Assembly: GCF_014633365.1 (NCBI RefSeq)
Contig: NC_068346.1
Coordinates: 11,925,030 to 11,989,029, forward strand
DNA from: Diospyros lotus
Taxonomy: Eukaryota > Streptophyta > Magnoliopsida > Ericales > Ebenaceae
DNA: 64,000 bases
Reading direction: 5' to 3'
Shown: positions 1 through 10,000 of the stretch, one piece after another
Layout: every line of letters begins with the position of its first letter
Position numbering within the stretch: position 1 is the first letter of the stretch
Position numbers and translations under genes: made by a program
The notes under the pieces: model-generated
The model's input: the letters and a program-made list of their open reading frames with translations, nothing else
Told to the model about the DNA's origin: nothing
The model's database searches: none

Positions 1-1207
1 ACCCCATCACATCCAAACCATGACTCCCATGTGCCTCTAAGTGTCACATATCCATTGCTTTCACCATAACTTTGCTAACAAACTTAATTGACACATAGTA
101 ACAAATTAATGTCTAAAACAGTGACCATTACGTGACTTGCTCAATCATAAATTATATAGAACAGGGATAACAAAGACCAAGTCTTTAGGCACCCCTTGAC
201 TTATTTTCTAAAATTAACATCATTGTTTATACCCGAACCCAAACTAGACGGGGAAGAAGAGACCATGCGTAATCAAGTCAAGAAGATAGCCATAAAAAAA
301 TTCGTAGTACAGTGGAGCATTCAATTAAGTCGGGTAATTATAAGGTAATTTGATGATGTAATCGAATTTGTATGCATAAAATAGAATTTAATTGAATTGA
401 AATTTTAAAATTTTGATTCAATTGAAATGATTGTAATTGATCAAAGTAATATTAAAAGAGTTTATTAAGAATTTAAGATCTAAAATGCAGCCAAAAACTT
501 CATTCAGAGACTTACCTGATGATTTTAAGAGGGCGAAGGCTAGAGTGAGCACGGTTGAGCGAGCGAGGGTGAGAGTGACACAGACTAAGAGAAGCAGTCT
601 GCAGGCAGCTATGCCGAGCGGGACAGAGCGAGCAGCAAGGGCGAGAGTGACTGAGGGCGAGGCGAGCGATGGCGAGGGAGGCAGCGGCAAGAGTGACTGA
701 GAGCGAAGTGAGCAATGACGAGGGAGGCAGCAACGAGACCGAGCAAGAGCGATTGAGAGCGATGCGAGGGAGGTAGCGGTGAGCGCGACTGAGAGTGAGT
801 GAGCGAGGGCGAGGCGAGCGATGGCGAGAGAGGCAGCGGCGAGAGCGACTGAGAGTGAGCGAGTGAGGGCGAGGCGAGGCGAGCGATGGCAAGGGAGGCA
901 GCGACGAGAAAGAGCTAGAGAGGGTTAGGGTTTGCATGGGGGATTTTGAGGAAGATTAATTTGGGCGGGGGTGCACGGGGGTATATAAATCATATCCCCG
1001 GGGGTTTTTAAAACTGCTGGGGATGTGTCAAAATTCTAGGCGGTTTATAAAACTGTCAGTAAATGTTTAACATCACCGGCGGTTTATAAAAATCACCTGG
1101 GATTTTGTTAAATCCCCGGTAGTTAACCGTCGAGGATTGTGGTGTTTTCCCGATAATTGTTCAAACCACCTAGAAAAGTTCATCGGTAATACCCCATTCT
1201 TGTAGTG
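1..1207 (-). mobile_element. CACTA (En/Spm-like) transposon, right-terminal part
   Basis: The segment ends at 1197-1207 with TTCTTGTAGTG, the reverse complement of the CACTACAAGAA terminus of plant CACTA transposons. The last 250 bp hold repeated subterminal words such as GGCGGTTTATAAA and variants of CCCCGG, as expected for transposase-binding subterminal repeats. A GC-rich purine-biased segment (about 530-935) lies 270-680 bp inside the end. No left terminus (CACTAC) was found in 1-440, so the element starts outside the window or is truncated. The expected 3-bp target duplication on the right would be TGA (1208-1210). No transposase is recognisable here. By analogy with the two complete CACTA elements in this window, this right end is probably the 5' end, making the element minus-oriented. 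Confidence 0.72.
530..935. repeat. GC-rich degenerate GAGCGAGGGCGAGGCGAGCG repeats
   Basis: This is an imperfect tandem array of purine-rich units built on GCGAGGGCGAGGCGAGCGAT and GAGAGCGACTGAGAGTGAGC, strongly GC-rich against AT-rich surroundings. It opens long proline/serine/arginine-rich or acidic reading frames on both strands that look like composition artefacts, not genes. A related segment occurs near the right end of CACTA-2 (45180-45545). It may be a GC-rich leader like the downstream control region of maize Spm; that is inference. Confidence 0.6.
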
Positions 1208-1789
1208 TGAGCCTCATTTTAGACACAAAAAGGGCAACAACAACAAAAAAGAAAAAAACCAACCTTAAACCTCTAAATAATAATTAATTTCTTAAACTAA
1301 TTTTATCAATACACAAAATTTATTTTTTAAAAAAAAAAAATTAAAAAATTGAAAAATAAATTGTTACTATCAAACGCTACACAAGAAACTTTTATTTATT
1401 TATTTTTTGAATATAAATAGCACAAACCAACCCCCTAATTATTATAAATTTTTATGATATTCTAACTCACTTCAAAATTCCCCTAGACTCATCAACCATC
1501 CTTAGCATGAGCCCATTCCCTAAGACGTCATGGGCCTTATACCCAGAAATTAGGCAGCCCCTTGGACGGGTGGGGTGCCCCTCCAGCGCCCATTTTTCTT
1601 CCATTTTATGATGGTGACATTTTAGACAACTTTTGATTTGTCTGCTGTGCGTTTAAATAGCATCAATTGTTTCCATCATTTATTTTTTTTTGGAAAGAGA
1701 AGGAGACTAGCATGAATCAAGAAATAGGACAAGGGAGGGCATCCCAAGAAATAGAACAATCAAAGTGGTCCTTTAATTTTCATATCCAT
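1208..1789. other. AT-rich intergenic spacer
   Basis: This lies between the CACTA end and the gypsy insertion. It has A/T homopolymer runs, a TATAAATAG-like word near 1411 and a short GC-richer stretch near 1500-1600. I see no coding exon or RNA gene. It continues at 8015 if the gypsy element is removed, since TCCAT is duplicated on both sides. Confidence 0.5.
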
Positions 1790-2175
1790 TGATGATACTG
1801 GACTGATCACCGAGGTCTGTCTCGAAGCAAGTACCTACAAGGGCGGGGCCTTTAATCCCCCGGGAGAACTCCGACGCTCAAGTCAGTAGAAGAAGAATAT
1901 CTGAAATGGAAAATCACACAGTAGTTAGATCCTCTATATTTGTAGAAGTTGACCGCTATTTAAAGATGGCGTAGAGCATATCCTGAAGAGATAAGATAAC
2001 CTCTGAATAATGGAGATAATCTCGGTTGACCGAGTCAGCCTCGTTCAAAATCAAATATGGACTGAAGATCTAGATGACACGTGGCGCTTCTTGAGAGTGC
2101 CACGTGGCGGCACCGGGTTGGTATACTCTGAGGGTAGTATAGTAATTTTTCCCTTAGTAAAATATCCCCTCATCA
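1790..2175 (-). repeat. Left LTR (3' LTR in element orientation)
   Basis: This 386-bp terminal repeat starts TGATGATACTGG and ends CCCCTCATCA. It pairs with 7629-8014 and abuts the purine-rich tract at 2176-2187 (TTGGGGGGGCAAG read on the minus strand), the expected PPT position for a minus-strand element. Confidence 0.92.
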
Positions 2176-2365
2176 CTTGCCCCCCCAACTCCTTGAGCTG
2201 TGAGGGTGAGGAGCTCGGGCAGCTGAAGGAGTAGTCCTCTAAGCTTTTCTGCTTTCTTGTAAAAAGGAGTTCTGCAAAATAAAAATGAATAAGAATAATG
2301 AACTCCATTATTGGCTCGTTTCTCAACCCAAAGTCCCATCACCCTTCACATGGCCCTCCAAGGAC

Positions 2366-2374
2366 TTTATAAAA
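2366..2374 (+). promoter_or_regulatory. TATA box of the antisense gene unit
   Basis: The word TTTATAAAAA, in a locally GC-richer context, lies 80 bp upstream of a well-formed donor (AAG/GTAAGA at 2446). It heads the plus-strand gene-like unit inside the gypsy element. Function is inferred from position only. Confidence 0.45.
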
Positions 2375-2445
2375 AGGGATGTGGGCATGGTCCCCTCCTC
2401 CTAAGAATTATTGGAGTGAGAGCATGCTTGGGGTGGAGTAAAAAG

Positions 2446-4700
2446 GTAAGAGGTTTTCCCATCACCCTTCACTCGGTCTCGGCCACGCTGGTGGAGGCCG
2501 CGGCCTCAGGGCCGCGTGGTTGAGGCCGCGTGCCTCGATCGCGCGTGGGTCCTACTGCATTCTTAAATTTTTTTTTTCCTGCCTTTCTAACTAATTTAAT
2601 TTTTTTTTTTTTTTACAGGCTTCCCATAAAGCACGAGGGACTCCAAGCGGCGCTTTCAAGCTCAACAAGGGACGGACCAGCTCCCTCATAAGGGTTCTCT
2701 CGCGCATTCCCTTTCATTTTTGGAATTCTTCTCATCCACCGGTATTCCTTTGTCTCTCTTCTCTTATTTTTCTGTAGTTTTTCATTGTCTCTCTTCCCCA
2801 TATCACGCTGTTTTAGTAAGTTGATCCCCATGACCTCCTCTAGTAACTCGGATGGGAATAGTTCGGACTCTTCTAGCTCATTTTCCCAGTCTGGTATGCA
2901 AATAGGAGACGCTGGGACCTCCCGGCCCCATCTTGATGCGTCCTCTTTTGATAACGATACTAACCTAAAGTTAGAGCTCCACAATAATGGTCTCCCTGAT
3001 GACCTAACTCCTGCTTATTCTTCCTTGTCCGAGAATGAGATCCCCGGGTTAGCCCAAAAATATCATCTCCCCACCAAGGGCTACTGGTACTCTGCACCCT
3101 CCAGACTTAGAGCCCATTAATCCCCTCATGGGGGTTTAACCATCTATGAAGCCTCTCTTGAAGCCAAGTGTCGGATCCCTTTCGAAGTCACCCTAACTGA
3201 GATCTTCGCCTTGTAGGGTTATCTCCTTCTCAACTAGTGCCCAATGGGTGGAGGAACTTAGTCTCTTTCGTTATATGCTGCCGGGGGAGAGGTATCGTCA
3301 CTAAAGCCGAGCTCTTCTTAAAATTATTCCGCCTTGTATGTGTTGATAAATCCGAATTTCGCTACTCGTTCATGGCATACCCCGACTGTAAGTTTCTCGT
3401 AGACACCCCGTCATCTTTGAAAGGTTGAAAAAATCAATATTTTTTCATGGGATCTTCCTCCGCTACTATGGGTGTGCCCAGTGCCCGGCGTCGGCCTCCC
3501 TGTACAAATTTTTCACTTGAAATGTCCCCTTTAGAAAGGAGGGATGCTGAGCTGTTGATGGGTTTGGAGCACGTCAGTACTGCCAGATTGATTAACGAGC
3601 AAACTCTGTCTCTCGGGGGTGTGTGTCGGTACCCCTGTCCAGCAGCCGACATTCTCTTAGGTTGATTTTTTCAATCCTCTCGTTCTGCTTTATGTCTCCC
3701 ATTTATGCGTACTTCTTTATCCTGACCCTTGATCTTCTTTTGTCATGCTTTGTAGCCAAGATGATTAACGACGCAGAGCTGTGGGGGACCGATAAGCAGG
3801 CCGCTAAAGAGGCCAAACGGGCCCAAAAGAATGCCAAGCGACATACCTAAGACTCTCGGCTCCCACCCAGGCACAAAAAATCGAAGGCCTCTGGGTCACA
3901 CTCTTCTTTGCCCCGAGCCGAGATAGGGGGCTCCCAAGGCCCTGATGCTCTTTCTAACATGGTCGAAGGGGAGGCGTCCATTCCCGCCCGGGCTCTTCAC
4001 TGACCAGACTGGAATATTCATGAGTCAGACCACAGCAGCGAACCCTGGGTGGCGACTCAGCTTATTCAGGGTCTACCCACTCAGGCAGACATTGAGGGGG
4101 CCGCGGATTTGACTTCGGAGACCTTGGAGTCGTGCTACTGCCAGGGCTTGGTTCAGGTTAGTCTCTTGGTCCTTTATCATGGAGAATTTTTGGTTCCCTC
4201 ATATTCTAATATTTGCTATTTGCATACAGAGTATTGTCGCTCAGAACGAACTCCAGAGACGAATGGCGAGGAACTCCCGCAAAATGCTCGAGTTGGATAA
4301 TGCCCTTGCTGAGTGCCATAGGACCGTCGAGCAGCGAGACGAGGATCTGAGGGCTCAGCATCAACGAAACGCGGAGCTGGAGGAACGCCTCCAAAGCCTT
4401 GAGATTAGCCGCCATGCAACGGAGGGAGAGTTGGGGCAGTTTAAACAGCGTGTTCGGGAGCTAGAGGAGAGATATGGAAACCCCACCCAGCTTCCCGAGG
4501 TGAAAGAGTTTATCAGACATGAGTTGCAGGGTGTCTGGAAGAAAGGCTTCATTCGGAGCAAGGAGGAAGTGCGACAAGCCTACCCTGACCTCGATTTCTC
4601 CCCCGTCAGACCTATGGAGGACGTGATCGCAGAGCTCACCCGGGCATCATCCTCCAAAGCCCTTGCCATTGAATCTGAGGAGTCCGAAGAAGAAAACTAG
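2446..4700 (+). pseudogene. Antisense gene unit inside gypsy element, gypsy-type transposon domain (PF04195-like)
   Basis: This decayed, intron-containing unit runs opposite to gag. A probable 5'UTR intron spans 2446-2618 (GTAAG..TTTTACAG). Coding starts near 2830 with a Ser/Asp-rich N-terminus, followed by LAQKYHLPTKGYW and, in a shifted frame at 3237-3428, PNGWRNLVSFVICC and PSSLKG. These resemble the putative gypsy-type transposon family (PF04195) known from plant Ty3 elements. Further introns look like 3661-3755 (GTTGAT..TTTGTAG) and 4157-4229 (GTTAGT..GCATACAG). The last exon (4230-4700) encodes a coiled-coil-like stretch rich in Glu, Arg and Leu (LEERLQSLEISR) and ends with an acidic tail and TAG. 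In-frame stops at 3118, 3214 and 3426 and a frameshift near 3237 make it a pseudogene. AATAAA at 4773 could be its poly(A) signal. Its role in the element is unknown; family assignment is from motif recall and needs a profile search. Confidence 0.65.
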
Positions 4701-4772
4701 TTATTAGTTCTAGGTTCATATGTACCTTTTTGTCATGATCTTGAGTGGTACTAGACCTTTGATCATTTGCTA

Positions 4773-4778
4773 AATAAA
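4773..4778 (+). terminator. Poly(A) signal AATAAA of antisense unit
   Basis: AATAAA lies 73 bp after the TAG stop of the plus-strand unit, in a T-rich 3' region. The position is plausible but unproven. Confidence 0.4.
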
Positions 4779-4904
4779 ATGCCTCGAAGTTATGCCCTTT
4801 TTTGCAATAGTTCGAGTTGGGTGGTCTTTGTTATCTAATTTCTTGCACATCTTTCTGTAATTCTCATGATGATGGATGCCGTTCTACTTGGTTCCTTTTA
4901 ATTA

Positions 4905-5215
4905 GGGGTGGTCCCCTGGGTCACATCTGCCCCTTTTATTTTTAGCCCTCTTTCACTCCGGTATGGAGGTGAGGACTTAAGAGTCTCCTCCGGGACCCCT
5001 TAGGTCGGCTTCTTTGGGGGTCATTTCCCCCCCTCTTAGCCTTTCTTTCCTTTTTATTTTAGGGGTGGTCCCCTAGGACCATATCTGGTCCCTTACTCTT
5101 CCTTTTTTTTTTATCTTAGGGGTGGTCCCTTAGGACCATATCTGGTCCCTTGCTCTTTTTTTTTTTTTATCTTAGGGGTGGTCCCCTAGGACCATATCTG
5201 GTCCCTTGCTCTTTC
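4905..5215. repeat. About 56-bp tandem repeat, GGGGTGGTCCCCTAGGACC units
   Basis: Four units contain TAGGGGTGGTCCCCTAGGAC followed by CATATCTGGTCCCTT and a T-run. Three form a close tandem array (about 5059-5215) and a diverged copy lies near 4905. The core GGTCC...GGACC is self-complementary. It sits between the gag-protease region and the antisense unit, where pol is missing. Function is unknown; it may mark the deletion that removed pol. Confidence 0.75.
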
Positions 5216-5374
5216 TTCGTTCTCGCTATCTTTGATGACGAAAAGACTCAAAAAGTCTCTTTGGAGGTTTCTAAGGTCAGAGGAAAATAGTTCCTTCCTC
5301 TTCACCTCTTTTTTTTCGTTTTATATTCTGTAGAATAAAAAATCTGCACATGTGAAAAGAAACATAATGAGATT

Positions 5375-6166
5375 TTATTGGGAAAAATACGCAGCTCCAA
5401 ATTCCTTGGGGTAAACCCTTGACCACTCCTGCACGATACCCCTAGCAGTGTTGATAGATGCCATGTAGCACTCCCGGGCGAACTTTAGGTCTCCTCTGAC
5501 TTCGCCAATCCCCGCAATAGTAGGGAACTTAAGCACCATGTGGTAAGTGCTCGGCACGGCCCGTAGAGCATTTAACCCCGATCTCCCCAAGATCATATTG
5601 TAGGCCGAGGGGACCTCTGCTACCAAAATGTCTAACATAACCTGGGCAGACCGAGAACCCTCTCCCAGAGTTAACAAGAGCTGAAACATACCGTCCGCAT
5701 ATACCACTTCCCCGTCGAATCCAATTAAAAGAACCCGAGTTGGCTTCAACTGTTCCATCTGGTATCCCATGCCCAAGAAGGCCTGTCAATATAAAACCTC
5801 AGAGGAGCTCCCCGGGTCCACAAGGATCCGCCGAAGCTCCCATTTTCCCAACTTCGCTGTGATGACCAGCGGATCATTAGAAACCAGATACCCGGGCAAG
5901 TCGTTATCTGTAAAAGAGATAACGTCCCCTGGCTGAGCCCTCTTAACTCCAACGTGTCGATGTAGATCAGAACTTTCTCCTGACTCCTTGCCTGGCACCA
6001 TCCCAGCGGCTAAAGTATGAAAAATTAAATGTTGTAGAGGACTTCCCTCCCTCTGGCGACTCTCTCTTCTAGGCGGAGTTCTGGTCCTGCGCCTTTCCTG
6101 GGATCTACCACGTTTACAGGGAGGGCTCCTTGATCTCCGACGTTCGCCCCTTTGTGGCTCAATATC
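5375..6166 (-). pseudogene. Gypsy aspartic protease region
   Basis: In minus-strand order this region has an arginine/serine-rich linker, a stretch ending ILVDPGSSSEVLY (5786-5830), then FDGEVVYADGMF and AEVPSAYNMILGRSGLN. This is the layout of retropepsin-like proteases of plant Ty3/gypsy elements: catalytic DxGSS (here DPGSS, common in the Tat group) followed by a second hydrophobic half with ILGR. A single in-frame TGA just after EVLY separates the halves, and another stop separates the linker from gag. The reading ends AAYFSQ at 5375 and no RT follows. It would normally cleave the Gag-Pol polyprotein, but cannot be made as one protein here. Confidence 0.75.
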
Positions 6167-7547
6167 CTAAGCCACGAATCTCCTTAGGAAACCTCGATTG
6201 ATGAGCTCCTGAATCTCCTCTTTCAGCTGATGGCACTCCTCCATGTCATGTCCATGATCTCGATGGAATCGACAATACTTGTCTTTACTTCTTTTGTTAG
6301 CCGGGGCCTTCATAGGTCTCGATTTTTTCAAGTAATCCTTATTCTCAATTATAGCCAGGATCTCTGCCCGAGGAGTATTAAGTAGGGTGAACCTGACTGG
6401 ACTCCATCGGGGGCCCGACCTTTCCCCCCGATGACCTGGTTTATCTTTCGGCTTCTGCTCCATATTTTGACTTTTCTTCTCTTTCTTATCCGAGTATTCA
6501 ATTCTCTTGGCCCGCATTACCTCCTCGACATTAATGTACTTGGTGGCTCGGCTTAGGATCTCCGTGAACGTCTGGGGAGGCCGCTTAGCCAGTGACTGAG
6601 TAAAAGGACCAGCCCTCAAGGCATTCTGAAAGGCCACCATGGCAATACTCTGATCAAGATTCTCAATGCTCAATGCCTCCATATTAAATCTAGCCACAAA
6701 ATCTGTTAATGACTCCCCTTGGTTCTGCTTGAGATTCACAAGAGTCATGGTTGATCTTCAGTGCCTCCGGAGGGGAGCGAAATGCGCCAAGAACTTGTTC
6801 CGAAGCTATCCGAAATTAGCAATCGACCAGTGCGCCAAGCTTGAGTACCAGGCTCGTGTATGTCCTTCCAAAGTGGCCGGGAAGACTCTACACCACATAG
6901 CATCAGGTGTTGCCTGGACCATCATGTGAGAGACGAAAGAGATTCAAGTGGTCAGCAGGGTCGGTTGTGCCTCCATAGGGCTTGATGGTAGGGATTCGGA
7001 GGTGCTCGGATGGAATAATCGACATGATCTCCCAACTTAATGGCTGATTGGAAACAATGTCATATGGCTCTTCCTCCCTCTGTCTCAACTCTGCAACCTC
7101 CCTCTCCAAATGCCACAGACGCCTTTCTCGCTGAACCCCTCCGGCTCGGGCATACTCGAGACCAGAGGACTCCTCCTCCTCTAAGCTCGGCCTCCTATAC
7201 TCGTCACGCCTGGAGGGTCCGCTCCTTCTCTCTTCTCGATGGGACTCCCTCCCATCACGAGGGGACCCGCCACCTTGGAATCTAGAGCGGCGGTCCCCTT
7301 GGTGCCGACTATCGTGGTTGGAGTGCTCCCCTTGCCTCACCTCTGGAGGCTGCTGTTGGGTCAAAAAGGTGTTGAGCAACTCTGTCAAGCGTTGGACCTG
7401 TCCCTCTAACTGGGCGACACGATCTTGTGATGGCGAGTGATCTGGGGGATGACCCCCTACGGGTCCACTCTCCGGTGGTTGGTGTTGACTCTGATCTAGG
7501 ACAAGTTGGGTACTAGCAGCTCGCGATGGATTTCTTCTTGTTGCCAT
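6167..7547 (-). pseudogene. Gypsy gag (Retrotrans_gag domain, zinc-binding tail)
   Basis: It probably begins at MATRRNPSR (7545-7547). The N-terminal part is Gln/Arg/Ser-rich with RVAQLEGQVQRLTELLNTF, a likely coiled coil. A middle stretch has the Retrotrans_gag pattern: WCRVFPATLEG, WYSSL, FVARFNMEALSI, then PPQTFTEILSRATKYINVEE. The C-terminal part carries KYCRFHRDHGHDMEECHQL, a C-x2-H-x4-H-x4-C zinc-binding motif typical of Tat-group gag. The N- and C-terminal halves are in different frames with a shift and stops around 6750-6903, so no full Gag can be made. Gag would package the element RNA in a virus-like particle in the cytoplasm. Confidence 0.85.
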
Positions 7548-7628
7548 AATGGGGGGAAACTTGAGCTCGTCTAAGGTACTCAACGAACAAGAGCAGATAG
7601 AGTAATCGGCCCCACGGTAGGCGCCAAA

Positions 7629-8014
7629 TGATGATACTGGACCGATCACCGAGGTCTGCCTCGAAGCAAGTACTTGGAAGGGCGGGGCCTTTAATCCCCC
7701 GGGAGAACTCTGACGCTCAAGTCAGTAGAAGAAGAATATCCGAAATGAAAAATCACACAATAGTCAGATCTTCTATACCTGTAGAAGTTGACCGCTATTT
7801 AAAGATAGCGTAGAGCATACCCTGAAGAGATAAGATAACCTCTGAATAATGGAGATAATCTCGATTGACCGAGTCAGTCTCGTTCAAAATCAAATATGGA
7901 TTGAAGATCTAGATGACACGTGGTGCTTCCTGAGAGTGCCACATGGCGGCACCGAGTTGGTATACTCCGAGGGTAGTGTAGTAATTTTTCCCTTAGTAAA
8001 ATATCCCCTCATCA
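7629..8014 (-). repeat. Right LTR (5' LTR in element orientation)
   Basis: This 386-bp repeat pairs with 1790-2175. Just inside it (7611-7626) the minus strand reads TGGCGCCTACCGTGGG, a TGGCGCC-type primer binding site common in plant Ty3/gypsy elements. The outer flank is TCCAT, matching the duplication on the other side. The long frame running across this LTR into 8334 is read-through of host sequence, not a gene. Confidence 0.92.
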
Positions 8015-9190
8015 TCCATTATTGGACATTACCAGCTCTACGCATGGTAACCTCTGGTGAGCCTTGTTCCCGCTCAAATGCTCCCTCCAGAAAAAATGTT
8101 TTTGTCTTCTTGGTTAGGTGTTGTGTTTCCAGGTGTTCTCCATTGAAGAAGTGGAGCTGTTATGCAATGACTTCTCATGTTCACTACTTGCAGAAGAGAA
8201 TATATAGTTGTTTTCATATTTACGGTTTGAATTTCAATGTGCAACACTGGGACTTGAAACCCCAGTCAAGTGTTCAATTAATTGTTGAATTTTGCCTTCT
8301 TAAATTCTTACTATTTGAATGGTGCATCTTCTAATAACTTCAAACCTCATTCTCAATCTTCTTCTTCTTCATCCCAGTCTAACCCATGCTTTATCTCCCT
8401 CTCTCTTACCTGCAATCAGAAATCTTGAATTGCAAATCTGAAATCAACCCGGCCCCTCACGTCTCATTACTGCTGCCATCTCGCCAGGGTCGCCAGAGAT
8501 GCACCAGACCCTTCTCTGTCTTCTTCTTCTGCTGCTGCTTCTTCTTCATTATTTGACCAACATTGCAGTGTCCCTTTTTAACTCCAGTAGCAGTAGTCAC
8601 CATCACCGATCTAAAGGCTCTCACTTTAGGGTTTAGAATTTAGTCTAATTTAAATTAGTATATATCATCGGGCCTTTTTATTGTTGATTGATCTTAAATA
8701 TTGTTTTTATCTTTTGTAAGTCTAATCCTAAGTGTTTGTTCTTTCTTTATATATTCGTTCTTTATTTTTATATTCTTACTAGTTTCTCAATAAACATAAA
8801 GCTGTCGTAATTGTATTTTTAGTTATCTAAGTGCCATTGCATGTAACCTGAACAGTTTTTGTCATTAATGAATAACAATAATCATTACAATTTTTCCTAT
8901 TTGTGTTGATGTGTCTGAATCATTTATAGATATTATTTAAAACTAATACTTCCTAAAAGTTATTGTGGTTGTGCTCGATATATCATATGTTTGCGGGGAG
9001 ACACATGAGAAGGTATGATTTTGTGGATGACATAATTGCTCAAGCCATTTGGAAGATTAAAGTCAGGAAAATATGCATATGGACGGAGACGGATCCAGGG
9101 AACAAATAGGCAGTGAGCTAAGAGGGAAGGGCAGAGAGTTGGGTGGGATGGCCAAGTGTGGTGCGTGCGCACACACATATACATCATTTT
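8015..9190. other. Unassigned sequence with CT-rich stretch
   Basis: Host-side continuation after the gypsy element. Positions 8340-8560 are CT-rich (CTTCTTCTTC runs) and 8440-8640 are relatively GC-rich, resembling a plant 5' leader or gene remnant. No exon with recognisable protein content was found on either strand, and frames of 80 codons here lack any motif. Confidence 0.35.
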
Positions 9191-9443
9191 TGTTAGAATA
9201 ATACGATTCATAATTCAAATAGTATGATTCAACTCGATTCATATAAAAATTGAGTCCAATCTATAGAATAAATGTAAAATTTCTTAGAATTATACAATTC
9301 ACGATTCGAATTATACGATTCAACTGAATTCATATAAAAATCAAGTCAAATTTATAGGATAAATCTAAAATATTTTAGAATCATACAATTCAACTCGATT
9401 TATATAGAAATCGAGACAAATCTATAGAATGAATAAAAAATCG
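9191..9443. repeat. 92-bp tandem repeat with GATTC/GAATC words (2.7 units)
   Basis: Unit 1 is about 9191-9282, unit 2 about 9283-9374, and unit 3 is shortened (9375-9443). Each contains TTAGAAT..TACGATTCA.., CAACTCGATTCATATA and ATCTATAGAATAAAT. Similar GATTCGATTCTCGATTCAC words recur at 9918-9990. The block 9191-9995 starts TTGTTAGAAT and ends with the reverse complement of a TTGTTAAAT-like word, hinting at a small DNA transposon, though I could not confirm inverted repeats or a TSD. Confidence 0.6.
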
Positions 9444-9617
9444 CTTAGAATTAACTATGAATCAGACAAATCACATGATTTGTCTAATTCATCTGATTCG
9501 TGCGACTTCGTCTGCATTTACAATTTAATCAAATATTTATTTGATTTGGCTATCTTTGAAGACAAAGAAGATGATGAAAATGATGATGCTCTTGAACTTG
9601 AAGATGAAGATGATTGA
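9429..9617 (+). other. Unidentified 62-codon acidic reading frame
   Basis: This frame runs from ATG at 9429 to a TGA, ending in a strongly acidic tail (FEDKEDDENDDALELEDEDD). It overlaps the end of the 92-bp repeat and lies between the two GATTC-rich blocks. Acidic tails occur in some hAT-type transposase remnants, but nothing conserved is visible. It may be chance. Confidence 0.2.
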
Positions 9618-10000
9618 TAACTAGTGAAAATTATGGACAATGAAGTTTATTAGTAATTTAATAGTTGTAAGTTTTTTTTTTTTTTTTCCTAGCTTGTTAT
9701 TTTAAAATTAGTTTGGTTTGGTGCAATTTGAATTTAAAGGCAACATGAATATACTTTTGTCTTTTGGTATAATTTTAAACTTAACAAATATATTTAGAAC
9801 TATTATTTATCTATTTATATTTAAAAGAATTGATCATGATGGGCACACTATTTATTTTCTATTGATATATATTATTTATAGTTGAAATTGAGAATGTGTA
9901 CTGAATTTTACAATTCGATTCGATTCTCGATTCACAATTCATAAAATAAGGGTTTCGATTCTTGATTCGAATCTCGATTTAACAACTATGATATATATAT

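Larger units (their letters stand above)
1790..8014 (-). mobile_element. Ty3/gypsy LTR retrotransposon, full-ended, probable Tat-type non-autonomous member
   Basis: A 6225-bp element bounded by two direct 386-bp LTRs (1790-2175 and 7629-8014) beginning TGATGATACTGG and ending CCCCTCATCA, flanked by the 5-bp duplication TCCAT (1785-1789, 8015-8019). It reads on the minus strand: PBS-like TGGCGCC next to the right LTR, then gag with a C/H-rich zinc-binding motif, then an aspartic protease with DPGSSSEVLY, and a purine tract next to the left LTR. No RT, RNase H or integrase is recognisable, so it could only move with enzymes supplied in trans. The region where pol should lie instead holds tandem repeats and an oppositely oriented gene-like unit. 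By my alignment the LTRs differ at about 24 of 386 sites, nearly all transitions, so it is not a recent insertion. Tat assignment rests on gag/protease resemblance and the antisense gene. Confidence 0.9.

Noticed and set aside
512..937. 141-codon minus-strand Ser/Pro/Arg-rich frame
   Set aside because: It follows from the GC-rich GAGCGAGGG repeats; long frames occur on both strands and no domain is visible.
7849..8334. 161-codon plus-strand frame
   Set aside because: It starts inside the gypsy LTR and runs by chance into flanking sequence.
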